Assembly: GCF_008086175.1 (NCBI RefSeq)
Contig: NZ_VSKM01000010.1
Span: 1 to 64,000, forward strand
Length of the DNA: 64,000 nucleotides
Origin: Bizionia saleffrena
GTDB lineage: Bacteria > Bacteroidota > Bacteroidia > Flavobacteriales > Flavobacteriaceae
Direction of reading: 5' to 3'
Positions within the stretch are counted from its first letter, which is position 1; each line of letters starts with the position of its first letter. The position numbers and the translations under genes were made by a program. A model generated the notes under the pieces. It was not told the origin of the DNA. It did no database searches and saw only the letters and a program-made list of their open reading frames with translations. Shown here one piece after another: positions 35,893 through 43,887 of the stretch.

Positions 35893-37288
35893 AGGTGGTC
35901 GTGCCGTTAAATTAGTAAAAATTACGGACGATTGTGTTAATGATAACGAGAAAGAATTGATTTGGATGCTTGGAAGAATGCACGCCTTTGAAAATCCTGG
36001 AAACTATTCCTTAATGGGAATGCTGGACTTTTTTGCCTCTAACCACCCAAGTGCGATTCGACTGCGTGAAGAAGCTATCATTTATATCGTTCCTATTATG
36101 GACGTTGATCACGCTTATAATGGCGGATCGGGAAAAGACCAAACTCCTGTAGATTTTAACAGAGACTGGCATTCTTTAAGTAGCCAATCGCATTGGAATG
36201 CAGTAAATGCTGCTAAAAGTTGGATTGACTCTACGGCACAACTTAATAATTTTAGTGTCTTTGTAGACTCACACTCTCCACCTCCATCGGGTCAAAGCCT
36301 GTTCTATTACATTTATGATTCAGATCATCATTATATAAATACACGATTTGTTACAGAAACCGTTAAGCATATAGGGAACTACCAAGGTACCGAAGAGATA
36401 TATTACAGCCTCTACAATGCCATTTCACAAGATTATATTGTAACAAATTACGATAACGCGAAACACTATAATGTTACCATAGAAACGGGGTTTAATAATC
36501 GTACAGATGGTGTAGAATGGACTAAAGATTTGTATCTTTTAAATGGTCAATATCACGGTCAAGCCATTAGCGATTACATCCACGGTCAGGCAAATACAAA
36601 CGATATAATAATAATAATAATAATAATAATAGATAATAACGACGCCACTAATGTGGTTTTAAACGGGAATTGGCTGCCTAGCACCAATATATTAGGGTAT
36701 TATGGCGATAACTATCTCTCTGCAGACACCACAACCCCGTCCAGTGCTGTGTTTAACGCTACAATAAACACAGCTGGTACCTACGAGATCTTTACACGCT
36801 GGGTTAGTAAACCTAATTTCGCAACAAATGCCCTGGCAAGTTTCACCCATTCTGGGGTTACCGATAATTTTAGTATCGATATGTCACTTAGAAGGGGAAA
36901 TTGGGTCTCGCTAGAGACATATTATTTAGAAGCCGGAGAACAAGTGAGTTTAGCAATAAGTAATACAAATGCTAACGAAACTGTTATAGCAGATGGCCTA
37001 AGAATTAGTGAAATTGTAGATTGTGAATCGTTATCTATTTTAGACATTCAACAAGAGGATTTTCCTTTCAGTAGTAAACTGTATCCCAACCCGACAAAAA
37101 AGCAATTTACTATTCAACTAGAAAACAATACAACATTAGAAACCGTTAAGGTTTATGATATGCTTGGTCATTTATTTTTAACCACAAATAAATACAAAGT
37201 CGATACCAATTCCTTAGGAGAAGGTCTCTATACCGTTGAAATAAAAACGAACAAAGGTAGAGGTATCAAAAAGCTAGTGATACGATAA
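35882..37288 (+). CDS. M14-type zinc carboxypeptidase, catalytic part with golvesin-like domain and type A T9SS tail
   Basis: This 468-residue frame is the catalytic continuation of the fragment at 35410. The zinc ligands are HAFE (His34, Glu37) and His131 in VDSHSP. Asn93/Arg94 in DFNRDW bind substrate, and the catalytic Glu201 lies in NVTIETGFNN. That is the M14 pattern, CCP-like subgroup. Residues 235-243 are nine Ile from an ATA run. A golvesin/xanthan-lyase-like domain follows (about 255-380, GNWLPS, VFNATINTAGTYEIFTRWV). Residues 400-468 are a type A T9SS sorting domain (LYPNPTKKQFTIQL, VKVYDMLG, GLYTVEI). The native protein would be secreted through the T9SS; as read it is split, and the ATG here is not a natural start. 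Confidence 0.82.
   Translation: MKSEGGRAVKLVKITDDCVNDNEKELIWMLGRMHAFENPGNYSLMGMLDFFASNHPSAIRLREEAIIYIVPIMDVDHAYNGGSGKDQTPVDFNRDWHSLSSQSHWNAVNAAKSWIDSTAQLNNFSVFVDSHSPPPSGQSLFYYIYDSDHHYINTRFVTETVKHIGNYQGTEEIYYSLYNAISQDYIVTNYDNAKHYNVTIETGFNNRTDGVEWTKDLYLLNGQYHGQAISDYIHGQANTNDIIIIIIIIIDNNDATNVVLNGNWLPSTNILGYYGDNYLSADTTTPSSAVFNATINTAGTYEIFTRWVSKPNFATNALASFTHSGVTDNFSIDMSLRRGNWVSLETYYLEAGEQVSLAISNTNANETVIADGLRISEIVDCESLSILDIQQEDFPFSSKLYPNPTKKQFTIQLENNTTLETVKVYDMLGHLFLTTNKYKVDTNSLGEGLYTVEIKTNKGRGIKKLVIR
36605..36631 (+). repeat. ATA trinucleotide run (nine units) coding for poly-isoleucine
   Basis: Nine perfect ATA repeats encode nine Ile in a row in a linker between the catalytic and golvesin-like domains. 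Changes in repeat number would keep the frame but alter linker length. Confidence 0.95.
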
Positions 37289-37312
37289 AAAAAATGTCAA
37301 TTACAATTTGGC

Positions 37313-37384
37313 GATAGTTTGTTACAATTTATTATGAGCAAATATGGAGAAAAAGAAAGTTTAACCTTAATAAAAAAGGATTAA
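37313..37384 (+). pseudogene. Remnant of a small lipoprotein gene (3' end only)
   Basis: The frame reads DSLLQFIMSKYGEKE and SLTLIKKD with stop. This is clearly related to the end of the gene at 34908-35267 (DTLQFIMSRSGEKEILTLLKKD, quoted in part). No start or 5' part is present. The peptidase gene therefore sits between two related 3' ends. Confidence 0.75.
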
Positions 37385-37791
37385 AACAGCTTATAAAATA
37401 GTCTATCTGAAAGAGCATTCACTCCTATTAATTTGAGTACTTTTTTTTTATTTATGAGTGTAATGAGAGCTCTAAAAATAGCAACAACTTACCTAAATAG
37501 CTTTAGTACTTACACCTATAATTTTAAAAACAAACAGCATAAATCGCTTAGTAATACCAGCTTTGGTACTTTTAATACTCCTAATTTATTTTATTAAGTA
37601 TAACGAAAAAAAATATAAAGAAAAACGGCGTTCAATTAGTAGCTGCGCTAAGAAGCAAGCTATTTTAGCCCAACCACAAAAACTCTCACGCCTACGAACT
37701 CCATTATTCCTTTCATCTTTTTTTACTAAATTAGAGTATTAATAACACAACCATCTACCTTACTGTAAGTTGCATCAATTAAAAAACTAAT
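37385..37791. other. Gene-free stretch before the flavodoxin-like gene
   Basis: A frame from about 37497 to 37742 is open (NRLVIPALVLLILLIYFIKY, then a basic tail KKYKEKRRSIS). It lacks an ATG; the only start would be an internal TTG. It could be a decayed small membrane protein gene. Nothing else is recognised. Confidence 0.4.
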
Positions 37792-38526
37792 ATGGAGAAG
37801 ATTGACTTTAGCCCTTTACGCGTTGTTTACATTAATTGTACTTTAAAAAAATCACCTGAAACGAGCCATACAGCATCCTTAATGGCGGTTTCTAAAGCCA
37901 TTATGATTAAGGAAAAGGTCCAGATTGACGACATTCGTTTAATAGACCACGAGGTGGCTAGTGGTGTCTACCCCAATATGAGGGAACACGGCTGGGAAAC
38001 GGACGAATGGCCATCGTTATTCGAAAGAGTATTTAAAGCAGATATATTGATAATGGGAACTCCCATTTGGCTTGGTGAAAAGTCTTCTGTGGCTCAAAAA
38101 CTAATTGAAAGATTATACGCTATGAGTGGCAAAACCAACGATAAAGGGCAATACCTTTTTTATGGTAAAGTAGCGGGCTGTGTTATTACTGGAAATGAAG
38201 ATGGAATAAAACATTGTGCAATGGGTATTTTATATGCGCTGCAACACGTGGGGTACTCCATTCCGCCACAAGCAGATTCAGGATGGATTGGCAAAGTTGG
38301 GCCGGGACCAAGTTATGGTGATACGGATTGTAAAGGTAAAAAATTAAAGACCCCTATTGGGTTTGATAGTGATTTCACCAATAGAAACATAACATTTATG
38401 ACCTATAACCTACTCCACTTAGCCGCTCTGCTTAAAGCCAACAATGGTTATCCCAATTACGGAAACTCTCGGGAAAAATGGGATAACGGTGAACGTTGGA
38501 ATTTTGAAAACCCAGAATACAGGTAA
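37792..38526 (+). CDS. Flavodoxin-like NAD(P)H-dependent oxidoreductase
   Basis: This 244-residue cytoplasmic protein has the flavodoxin-fold pattern: VVYINCTLKKSPETSHT at the phosphate loop, ADILIMGTPIWLGEKSS (which contains the P.W segment), and GKVAGCVITGNEDG. It resembles the NADPH-dependent FMN reductase/flavodoxin family. The C-terminal part (YPNYGNSREKWDNGERW) is characteristic of a Bacteroidota/actinobacterial subgroup. The gene stands alone. Confidence 0.8.
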   Translation: MEKIDFSPLRVVYINCTLKKSPETSHTASLMAVSKAIMIKEKVQIDDIRLIDHEVASGVYPNMREHGWETDEWPSLFERVFKADILIMGTPIWLGEKSSVAQKLIERLYAMSGKTNDKGQYLFYGKVAGCVITGNEDGIKHCAMGILYALQHVGYSIPPQADSGWIGKVGPGPSYGDTDCKGKKLKTPIGFDSDFTNRNITFMTYNLLHLAALLKANNGYPNYGNSREKWDNGERWNFENPEYR

Positions 38527-38574
38527 CATTAAACCGCCCATAAACTACTATTTCTAAACGTAACAAAAGTCCGT

Positions 38575-38582
38575 TATATTTG
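38575..38582 (+). promoter_or_regulatory. Putative -7 box of the cation transporter gene
   Basis: TATATTTG is an exact TAnnTTTG match about 140 bases before the transporter start, implying a long leader. Confidence 0.4.
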
Positions 38583-38637
38583 TATTCTTCCAGTGGTAAT
38601 TCTAAAAGATAAAAGTATGTGTAACATTAATCAGACT

Positions 38638-38674
38638 AAAAAGAGTATCTACGCCAATGGGGTTGCCTCTTTTT
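38638..38674 (+). promoter_or_regulatory. Leader hairpin before the cation transporter (possible attenuator)
   Basis: AAAAAGAG and CTCTTTTT flank a 21-base loop and the right arm continues into T-rich sequence, which is terminator-like. A 22-codon ORF (38617-38685, MCNINQTKKSIYANGV at its start) overlaps the hairpin. Both lie between the -7 box and the gene. Confidence 0.4.
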
Positions 38675-38724
38675 ATTATTCGTAATTTTGGACTCGTCGA
38701 TACAAATTAAAATGTAAAAGGGGA

Positions 38725-39519
38725 ATGAAGAAATCTGTTTTCAAAATTACTAAAATGGACTGTCCTTCGGAAGAAAATCTTATCCGAATGAAATTAGATG
38801 GTCTTTCTGGGGTTAAAAATTTAGATTTCGATATTCCAAATCGGCAACTCACTGTGTATCACAGCCGCGAGGTAACAGACATTGAAGCTTCCATTAGTGG
38901 ACTAAATTTAGGAGGACACAGAATCTCTACCGAAGCTACCACTCAAACAGATTTTGAGGAAAACACTAATCAGAAAACGCTGTTATGGTCTGTATTAGTT
39001 ATTAATTTTGTGTTTTTTATTATAGAAATGACAACGGGGTTAATTTCTAAATCGATGGGTCTTGTTGCCGATAGTTTAGATATGCTCGCCGATAGTTTTG
39101 TTTATGGAATTAGCTTATTTGCGGTAGGCGGATCACTTATTAAAAAAAAACGCATTGCTAAAATTGCTGGATACTTTCAAATTACGCTTGCTATTATAGG
39201 GTTTTTAGAGGTTTTAAGACGCTTTTTTGGTACAGAAACACTTCCTGATTTTTCGACAATGATTATTGTGTCCATTTTTGCACTTTTGGCGAATGGAATT
39301 TGCCTGTATATCTTACAAAAATCGAAAAGCAAAGATGATGCACACATGAAAGCGAGTCTTATTTTTACCTCTAACGACGTTATTATTAATCTGGGCGTAA
39401 TCACTGCAGGAGTTATGGTGCATTGGTTGGGCTCTAACAAACCCGATTTAATTATTGGTATTATTGTTTTTGTTTTAGTAATTCAAGGGGCACTCAGAAT
39501 TCTAAAACTAAGCAAATAA
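38725..39519 (+). CDS. Cation diffusion facilitator (CDF) transporter with N-terminal HMA-like domain
   Basis: This 264-residue inner-membrane protein begins with a heavy-metal-associated-like fold of about 70 residues (VFKITKMDCPSEENLIRMKL), where Cys14 replaces the usual CxxC pair. A CDF membrane domain with about six helices follows. It carries the metal-site motif VADSLDMLADSFVYG in helix 2 and TSNDVIINLGVI in helix 5. There is no long cytoplasmic C-terminal domain, so it is a short CDF. The metal is unknown. The leader holds a hairpin and mini-ORF. Confidence 0.85.
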   Translation: MKKSVFKITKMDCPSEENLIRMKLDGLSGVKNLDFDIPNRQLTVYHSREVTDIEASISGLNLGGHRISTEATTQTDFEENTNQKTLLWSVLVINFVFFIIEMTTGLISKSMGLVADSLDMLADSFVYGISLFAVGGSLIKKKRIAKIAGYFQITLAIIGFLEVLRRFFGTETLPDFSTMIIVSIFALLANGICLYILQKSKSKDDAHMKASLIFTSNDVIINLGVITAGVMVHWLGSNKPDLIIGIIVFVLVIQGALRILKLSK

Positions 39520-39750
39520 GCCACCTTATTTTTGCAATATATTGTTTGCCATTTTGAAGAAATAATAGTTTCTAAAAAATTAATCTTGAAAAACTGTTTA
39601 TAGGATTACTCGTGCCGTGTGTAGTAAAAGAGGAGTAAAAATAAGCACTAACAAATAAATTGCGGATTGTAATACGATGAAATACGGCGCTATAAATACT
39701 ACTGTAAATCTCAGTAAAACATCTTTAAAATTGAATAGTACACCAAGTTC
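39520..39750. other. Gene-free stretch upstream of the structured element
   Basis: The gap from 39520 to 39917 is 398 bases. Its second part holds the structured element at 39751-39835 and then the lpdA promoter region. In this first part I see nothing certain. Confidence 0.5.
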
Positions 39751-39835
39751 TAGTTGCGTGAGTGATTGCAGCGGCATCCTTTTTATTTTTTCGATAAAAA
39801 GATAGAGCGTAAAGCACGACCTTTAGGGCACGCCC
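39751..39835. ncRNA. Structured intergenic element, flavobacterial type (strand uncertain)
   Basis: An outer stem GCGTG (39756-39760) / CACGC (about 39829-39833) encloses GCAGCGGCATCC, then CCTTTTTAT pairing with ATAAAAAGAT, then GAGCGTAAAGCACGACC. From memory this GCGGCATCC...AAAAAGAT...CGACC...GCCC pattern recurs between genes in many Flavobacteriaceae; it may belong to a described RNA motif of the Flavo-1 kind, but I could not check. Either strand could be the functional one. Confidence 0.5.
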
Positions 39836-39917
39836 AAATAAATGTAGACGTACAATTTAATATTAGCGCTTAGTTTTGTAAATTCGTAGCTTCTTTAAAC
39901 AAATTAAAAAATTACCA

Positions 39918-41294
39918 ATGAGTAAATACGATATTATTGTTCTTGGAAGTGGTCCTGGAGGCTATGTTACTGCCATTAGAGCATCGCAATTAGGTTTAAA
40001 AACCGCTGTCATTGAAAAGGAAAGCCTTGGTGGCGTTTGCCTTAACTGGGGATGTATCCCAACAAAAGCTTTATTAAAATCTGCGCAAGTTTTTGAATAC
40101 TTAAAGCACGCTAACGATTATGGTTTAGTGGTTAAAGAGTACGATAAAGATTTTGACGCTGTTGTTAACCGTAGCCGTAATGTGGCACAAGGGATGAGCA
40201 AAGGGGTTGAGTTTTTAATGAAAAAGAATAAAATTGACGTTATAAAGGGGTTTGGGAAACTAAAACCTGGTAAAAAAGTAGACGTTGATGGTAAAGAATA
40301 TAGTGCCGACCATATTATTGTAGCTACTGGAGCACGTTCTCGTGAGTTGCCAAACTTACCACAGGATGGAAAAAAAATAATTGGATACCGCGAAGCAATG
40401 ACCTTGAAGAAACAGCCTAAGAAAATGATTGTTGTAGGTTCTGGTGCGATTGGTGTTGAGTTCGCTTACTTCTATAACGCTATGGGAACAGAGGTTACCG
40501 TTGTAGAATATTTACCAAACATTGTTCCGGTTGAAGATATTGATATATCTAAGCAATTAGAAAAATCATTTAAGAAAAGTGGTATAAAAATAATGACAAG
40601 CGCCGAAGTGACAAATGTTGATACTTCTGGCGATGGCGTTAAAGCAACTGTAAAAACTAAAAAAGGCGAAGAGGTTTTAGAAGCCGATATCGTACTTAGT
40701 GCCGTTGGTATTAAAACAAATATTGAAGGTATTGGTTTAGAAGACGTTGGCATTGCTGTAGATAGAGATAAAATATTGGTTAACGATTACTACCAAACAA
40801 ATATTCCTGGCTATTATGCTATTGGTGATGTGACTCCGGGACAAGCCCTGGCTCACGTAGCAAGTGCTGAAGGTATTTTATGTGTTGAAAAAATTGCTGG
40901 ACAACATGTTGAAGCTTTAGATTACGGAAACATTCCAGGATGTACGTATGCGTCTCCTGAAATTGCTAGTGTTGGTTTAACCGAAAAACAAGCAAAAGAA
41001 AAAGGATTAGATATTAAAGTTGGAAAATTCCCTTTCTCGGCCTCTGGAAAAGCAAGTGCTGCAGGAACGAAAGACGGATTTGTAAAAGTAATTTTTGATG
41101 CTAAATACGGTGAGTGGCTAGGTTGCCATATGATTGGTGCTGGTGTTACCGATATGATTGCGGAAGCGGTTTTAGGGAGAAAACTAGAAACTACTGGTCA
41201 TGAAGTATTAAAAACGGTTCACCCTCACCCTACAATGAGTGAAGCGGTTATGGAAGCGGTAGCAGATGCTTACGGCGAAGTAATACATTTATAA
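39918..41294 (+). CDS. lpdA: Dihydrolipoyl dehydrogenase
   Basis: This FAD enzyme reoxidises dihydrolipoamide in 2-oxoacid dehydrogenase and glycine-cleavage complexes. The protein has 458 residues. FAD loop GSGPGGYVTAI is at 10-20 and the redox pair is Cys41/Cys46 in GGVCLNWGCIPTKA. A second loop GSGAIGVEFAYFYNAMG binds NAD. The C-terminal HPHPTMSEAVMEA contains the active-site His and Glu. No lipoyl domain is fused. The gene is monocistronic with a strong terminator; no E1 or E2 gene is nearby. Confidence 0.96.
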   Translation: MSKYDIIVLGSGPGGYVTAIRASQLGLKTAVIEKESLGGVCLNWGCIPTKALLKSAQVFEYLKHANDYGLVVKEYDKDFDAVVNRSRNVAQGMSKGVEFLMKKNKIDVIKGFGKLKPGKKVDVDGKEYSADHIIVATGARSRELPNLPQDGKKIIGYREAMTLKKQPKKMIVVGSGAIGVEFAYFYNAMGTEVTVVEYLPNIVPVEDIDISKQLEKSFKKSGIKIMTSAEVTNVDTSGDGVKATVKTKKGEEVLEADIVLSAVGIKTNIEGIGLEDVGIAVDRDKILVNDYYQTNIPGYYAIGDVTPGQALAHVASAEGILCVEKIAGQHVEALDYGNIPGCTYASPEIASVGLTEKQAKEKGLDIKVGKFPFSASGKASAAGTKDGFVKVIFDAKYGEWLGCHMIGAGVTDMIAEAVLGRKLETTGHEVLKTVHPHPTMSEAVMEAVADAYGEVIHL

Positions 41295-41324
41295 CATTAT
41301 CGTGTAATTCACGGCCTTTAAATA

Positions 41325-41361
41325 CTAAAAAATGCGATTGGAAACAATCGCATTTTTTTTG
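41325..41361 (+). terminator. Terminator of lpdA
   Basis: The stem AATGCGATTG/CAATCGCATT (41331-41340, 41345-41354) with a GAAA loop is followed by a T run. Confidence 0.92.
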
Positions 41362-41575
41362 TTTGTATACTTTATAGTTTTGCTGCAAGTTAAAATAAAA
41401 CAGAAATTGAGATAGCCATTTTAATTAACTATTTTGGTCGCTAATAAGATAGTCGTTTTTAAGGATTATTACACTCTAACATAAGTGCTTAACAAAACGG
41501 TGCTAATGCCCTTTCGAATAACTTATAGTAGATCACCTTTTGGTAATTCTAGAGGCTACAAGAGCATCTAGCTAC

Positions 41576-41992
41576 TTACATAAAGCTTTCTATAGCGAGC
41601 TCGTACCCTTGCAATCCAAAACCTAGAATAACGCCCTTGGCATTTGGCGATACAAACGACTGATGTCTAAATTCCTCGCGACCAAAAGTATTAGAGATAT
41701 GCACTTCTACCACTGGTGTTTCTATTGCTTTTACGGCATCGCCAATACCTACCGATGTGTGTGTGTACGCTGCAGCATTTAAAATAATACCGTCGTACGT
41801 AAAGCCACATTCTTGTAGTTTTGTAATAAGCTCCCCCTCTATATTAGATTGAAAATGTTCTATAGCTAAATTTGGGTACCTTTTTTGTACAGCGTCAAAA
41901 AAATCGGTGAACGATAAACTACCGTAAACATTGGGTTCGCGTTTGCCTAATAGATTTAAATTCGGGCCGTTTATTATAATTAGTTTTTTCAT
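41576..41992 (-). CDS. aroQ: Type II 3-dehydroquinate dehydratase
   Basis: AroQ dehydrates 3-dehydroquinate in the shikimate pathway and is a small dodecameric cytoplasmic enzyme. The protein has 138 residues. It begins IIINGPNLNLLGKREPNVYG, with the active-site Tyr in the flexible loop, and shows QSNIEGELI, DGIILNAAAYTHTSV and VEVHISNTFGREEFRHQSF. All family motifs are intact. It is convergent with lpdA and followed by about 280 bases without a gene. Confidence 0.96.
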   Translation of the reverse strand: MKKLIIINGPNLNLLGKREPNVYGSLSFTDFFDAVQKRYPNLAIEHFQSNIEGELITKLQECGFTYDGIILNAAAYTHTSVGIGDAVKAIETPVVEVHISNTFGREEFRHQSFVSPNAKGVILGFGLQGYELAIESFM

Positions 41993-42059
41993 AGCTGCTA
42001 TTAATTTATAATCTGTGGTTAGATATTATGCGTCTAACCAAAAATACAAAAGTTATGGT

Positions 42060-42095
42060 ACAAAAAAAGCCGAAGTATTTAAACTTCGGCTTTCT
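42060..42095 (-). terminator. Terminator of the outer-membrane protein gene at 42118
   Basis: The stem AAAGCCGAAGT/ACTTCGGCTTT (42066-42076, 42083-42093) has a T run on the minus strand. Confidence 0.87.
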
Positions 42096-42117
42096 ATAAT
42101 AAATAGTTTGATACTAA

Positions 42118-42726
42118 TTAGAATTTGTAAACAAGCCCTAAGTTAATGTCTCCTAAATCTAAACCAGCATTAAAACGATCTCTAGACTCCGCGCCATCAA
42201 CATCAACTTTATCAGAGTTGTAGCTAATTAAACCGTAAGAGGCTTCTAAAGCAAAGTTATTAGAGATAAAGTAGCTAACTCCTGGAGCGAATGCTACGTT
42301 AAAACCATCTGCTTTAATTTCTGGATCACCAGTCTCTTCATATTTAGAGTGAACATACCCCGCACCCAGCTCTGTAAAAATAGAGAATTGGCTAGCAGGT
42401 GTAAAATAGTAACGTCCAAAAACACCAGCTTCGATAGCTGTCACTTCAGTTTCTTGTGTTGTTGCGAAACCTTCATCTTCTTCTTTAGACGAAGTATACC
42501 CTAATTTTGCTCCTAAAGCAATGTTATCAGAGATAAAGTAAGCCGCTCTAGGTGCTACTGTAAAACCTTTTAATGATGTGTCACCTTGAGAATCACTTTC
42601 AAATCCTACACTTCCAGACATAAAAACATCTCCTTTTGCAAAACCTTTAGTTCCTTCTTCGTCCTGAGCACTCGCTGTATTGAATGCAAATCCTGCTAAT
42701 AAAGCAGCAAAAAATAATTTTTTCAT
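42118..42726 (-). CDS. Small outer-membrane beta-barrel protein
   Basis: This 202-residue protein has a signal peptide ending TASAQ. The mature part has about eight amphipathic strands (FMSGSVGFES, ALGAKLGYTS, AIEAGVFGRYYF, SIFTELGAGYVHS, NVAFAPGVSYF, NFALEASYGLISY, LGLVYKF) and ends in Phe, the usual C-terminal barrel signature. It belongs to the porin-like OMP_b-brl group common in Bacteroidota. It has its own terminator, and a TAACTTTG -7 box lies upstream at 42753-42760. It is the first of three unrelated-length barrel genes in a row. Confidence 0.82.
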   Translation of the reverse strand: MKKLFFAALLAGFAFNTASAQDEEGTKGFAKGDVFMSGSVGFESDSQGDTSLKGFTVAPRAAYFISDNIALGAKLGYTSSKEEDEGFATTQETEVTAIEAGVFGRYYFTPASQFSIFTELGAGYVHSKYEETGDPEIKADGFNVAFAPGVSYFISNNFALEASYGLISYNSDKVDVDGAESRDRFNAGLDLGDINLGLVYKF

Positions 42727-42752
42727 AATATGTTTATTTTATTTTGAAGTTG

Positions 42753-42760
42753 CAAAGTTA
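42753..42760 (-). promoter_or_regulatory. Putative -7 box of the beta-barrel gene
   Basis: The minus strand reads TAACTTTG, an exact TAnnTTTG match, 27 bases before the start codon at 42726. The remainder of the 332-base gap (42727-43058) holds this box and the terminator of the next gene. Confidence 0.45.
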
Positions 42761-42968
42761 GAGCATATTCAAGGTCGTAGAATAATTTTTAACACCCAAA
42801 ATCACTAAATTAACAGACTTTTAAGACCGTGTTAAGTCGCGCTATGTCTAACAACTTAAGATTCAAATTGTTAATAAGCGTAAGAATTAAGTGCTAAAAA
42901 ACACCAGAGCCTTATGCTAGATTTTTTTAACAATTGAACACGTTTTGTATCTATTATCGGTAAAAACA

Positions 42969-43006
42969 AAAAAAACCTGAACAGTAAAAGTACTGTTCAG
43001 GTTTAA
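42969..43006 (-). terminator. Terminator of the outer-membrane protein gene at 43059
   Basis: The stem AAACCTGAACAGTA/TACTGTTCAGGTTT (42973-42986, 42991-43004) has a T run on the minus strand. Confidence 0.9.
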
Positions 43007-43058
43007 ACGTAATTAGCGTTATAAAACTATAGATATCGTTTTAAAAGTGATAATGGTC

Positions 43059-43703
43059 TTAAAACATAAAGCCAAGACCTACTTGTGCCACTGCATTTTT
43101 AGCATCCACGTTTTTTAAGATAGAATCATCATCAAAAAGATTCGTTAATCCATAAGTATATCTACCAGATATAAAGAATCCATTAGTAAATTTATAGCTT
43201 AACCCACCAGTTATACTAGTTTCAAAATCTTTTACAGAAGAATTCTCATTACTTATATCAGTATCTCCACCGTCTGAGTTTGGTTGACTATCGATTTCTT
43301 CATTAATTTTAAATCCGAATTGCGGACCGGCTTCAATACTTAACCCTTCAACTAAATAAAACTTAGCTAAAATTGGTACTTGTATATAATCTAGTTGGTA
43401 TTCTATATTTTGATCTGTATCAAAAACATTGTCTTGATCTATTTCTTTAATGTCAAAACCTTGTCCCGAATAGAATACTTCTGGCTGAATTGAAAATCGT
43501 TCTGTTATAGGTATTTCTGCAACCAAACCGGCATTAAAACTTGTTCTAGAATCTAGATCATCAAAATTATCTCCGGTTATAGTAGAAAAGTTAACTCCAC
43601 CCTTAACTCCAAATTGTACATCTCTTGTTGGATTGGTATTCTGTGCCGTAACACTAAATAAACTAGAAGCCGTAATTACCACAGCCATACATAAATTTTT
43701 CAT
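43059..43703 (-). CDS. Outer-membrane beta-barrel protein, PorT-like fold
   Basis: A longer frame starts at 43739, but the second Met at 43703 gives a proper signal peptide (MKNLCMAVVITASSLFSVTAQ) and follows the usual ATTATG leader, so it is chosen. The mature part of about 190 residues reads VQFGVKGGVNFSTITGDN, FNAGLVAEIP, SIQPEVFYSGQGFD, YIQVPILAKFYL and LSIEAGPQFGFKI. This is the typical order of the OMP_b-brl_2 (PorT-like) family. It has its own terminator. The function is unknown. Confidence 0.83.
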   Translation of the reverse strand: MKNLCMAVVITASSLFSVTAQNTNPTRDVQFGVKGGVNFSTITGDNFDDLDSRTSFNAGLVAEIPITERFSIQPEVFYSGQGFDIKEIDQDNVFDTDQNIEYQLDYIQVPILAKFYLVEGLSIEAGPQFGFKINEEIDSQPNSDGGDTDISNENSSVKDFETSITGGLSYKFTNGFFISGRYTYGLTNLFDDDSILKNVDAKNAVAQVGLGFMF

Positions 43704-43834
43704 AATATCTGTTTTAAGTTGTTCGATACAAAGCAACAAATTAATAAAGATATTCAGATATGCTTTAAACTTTTGTTAACACAGATTTACCGAAAATTTA
43801 AGAATTTCTTAGTTAGTATTAACAAATGGAAAAT

Positions 43835-43868
43835 ACAAAAAAACCGAAGCGGTAGACTTCGGTTTTAA
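43835..43868 (-). terminator. Terminator of the outer-membrane protein gene at 43888
   Basis: The stem AAAACCGAAG/CTTCGGTTTT (43840-43849, 43857-43866) has a T-rich tail on the minus strand. Confidence 0.85.
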
Positions 43869-43887
43869 TATTAATTTACAATGTTTC

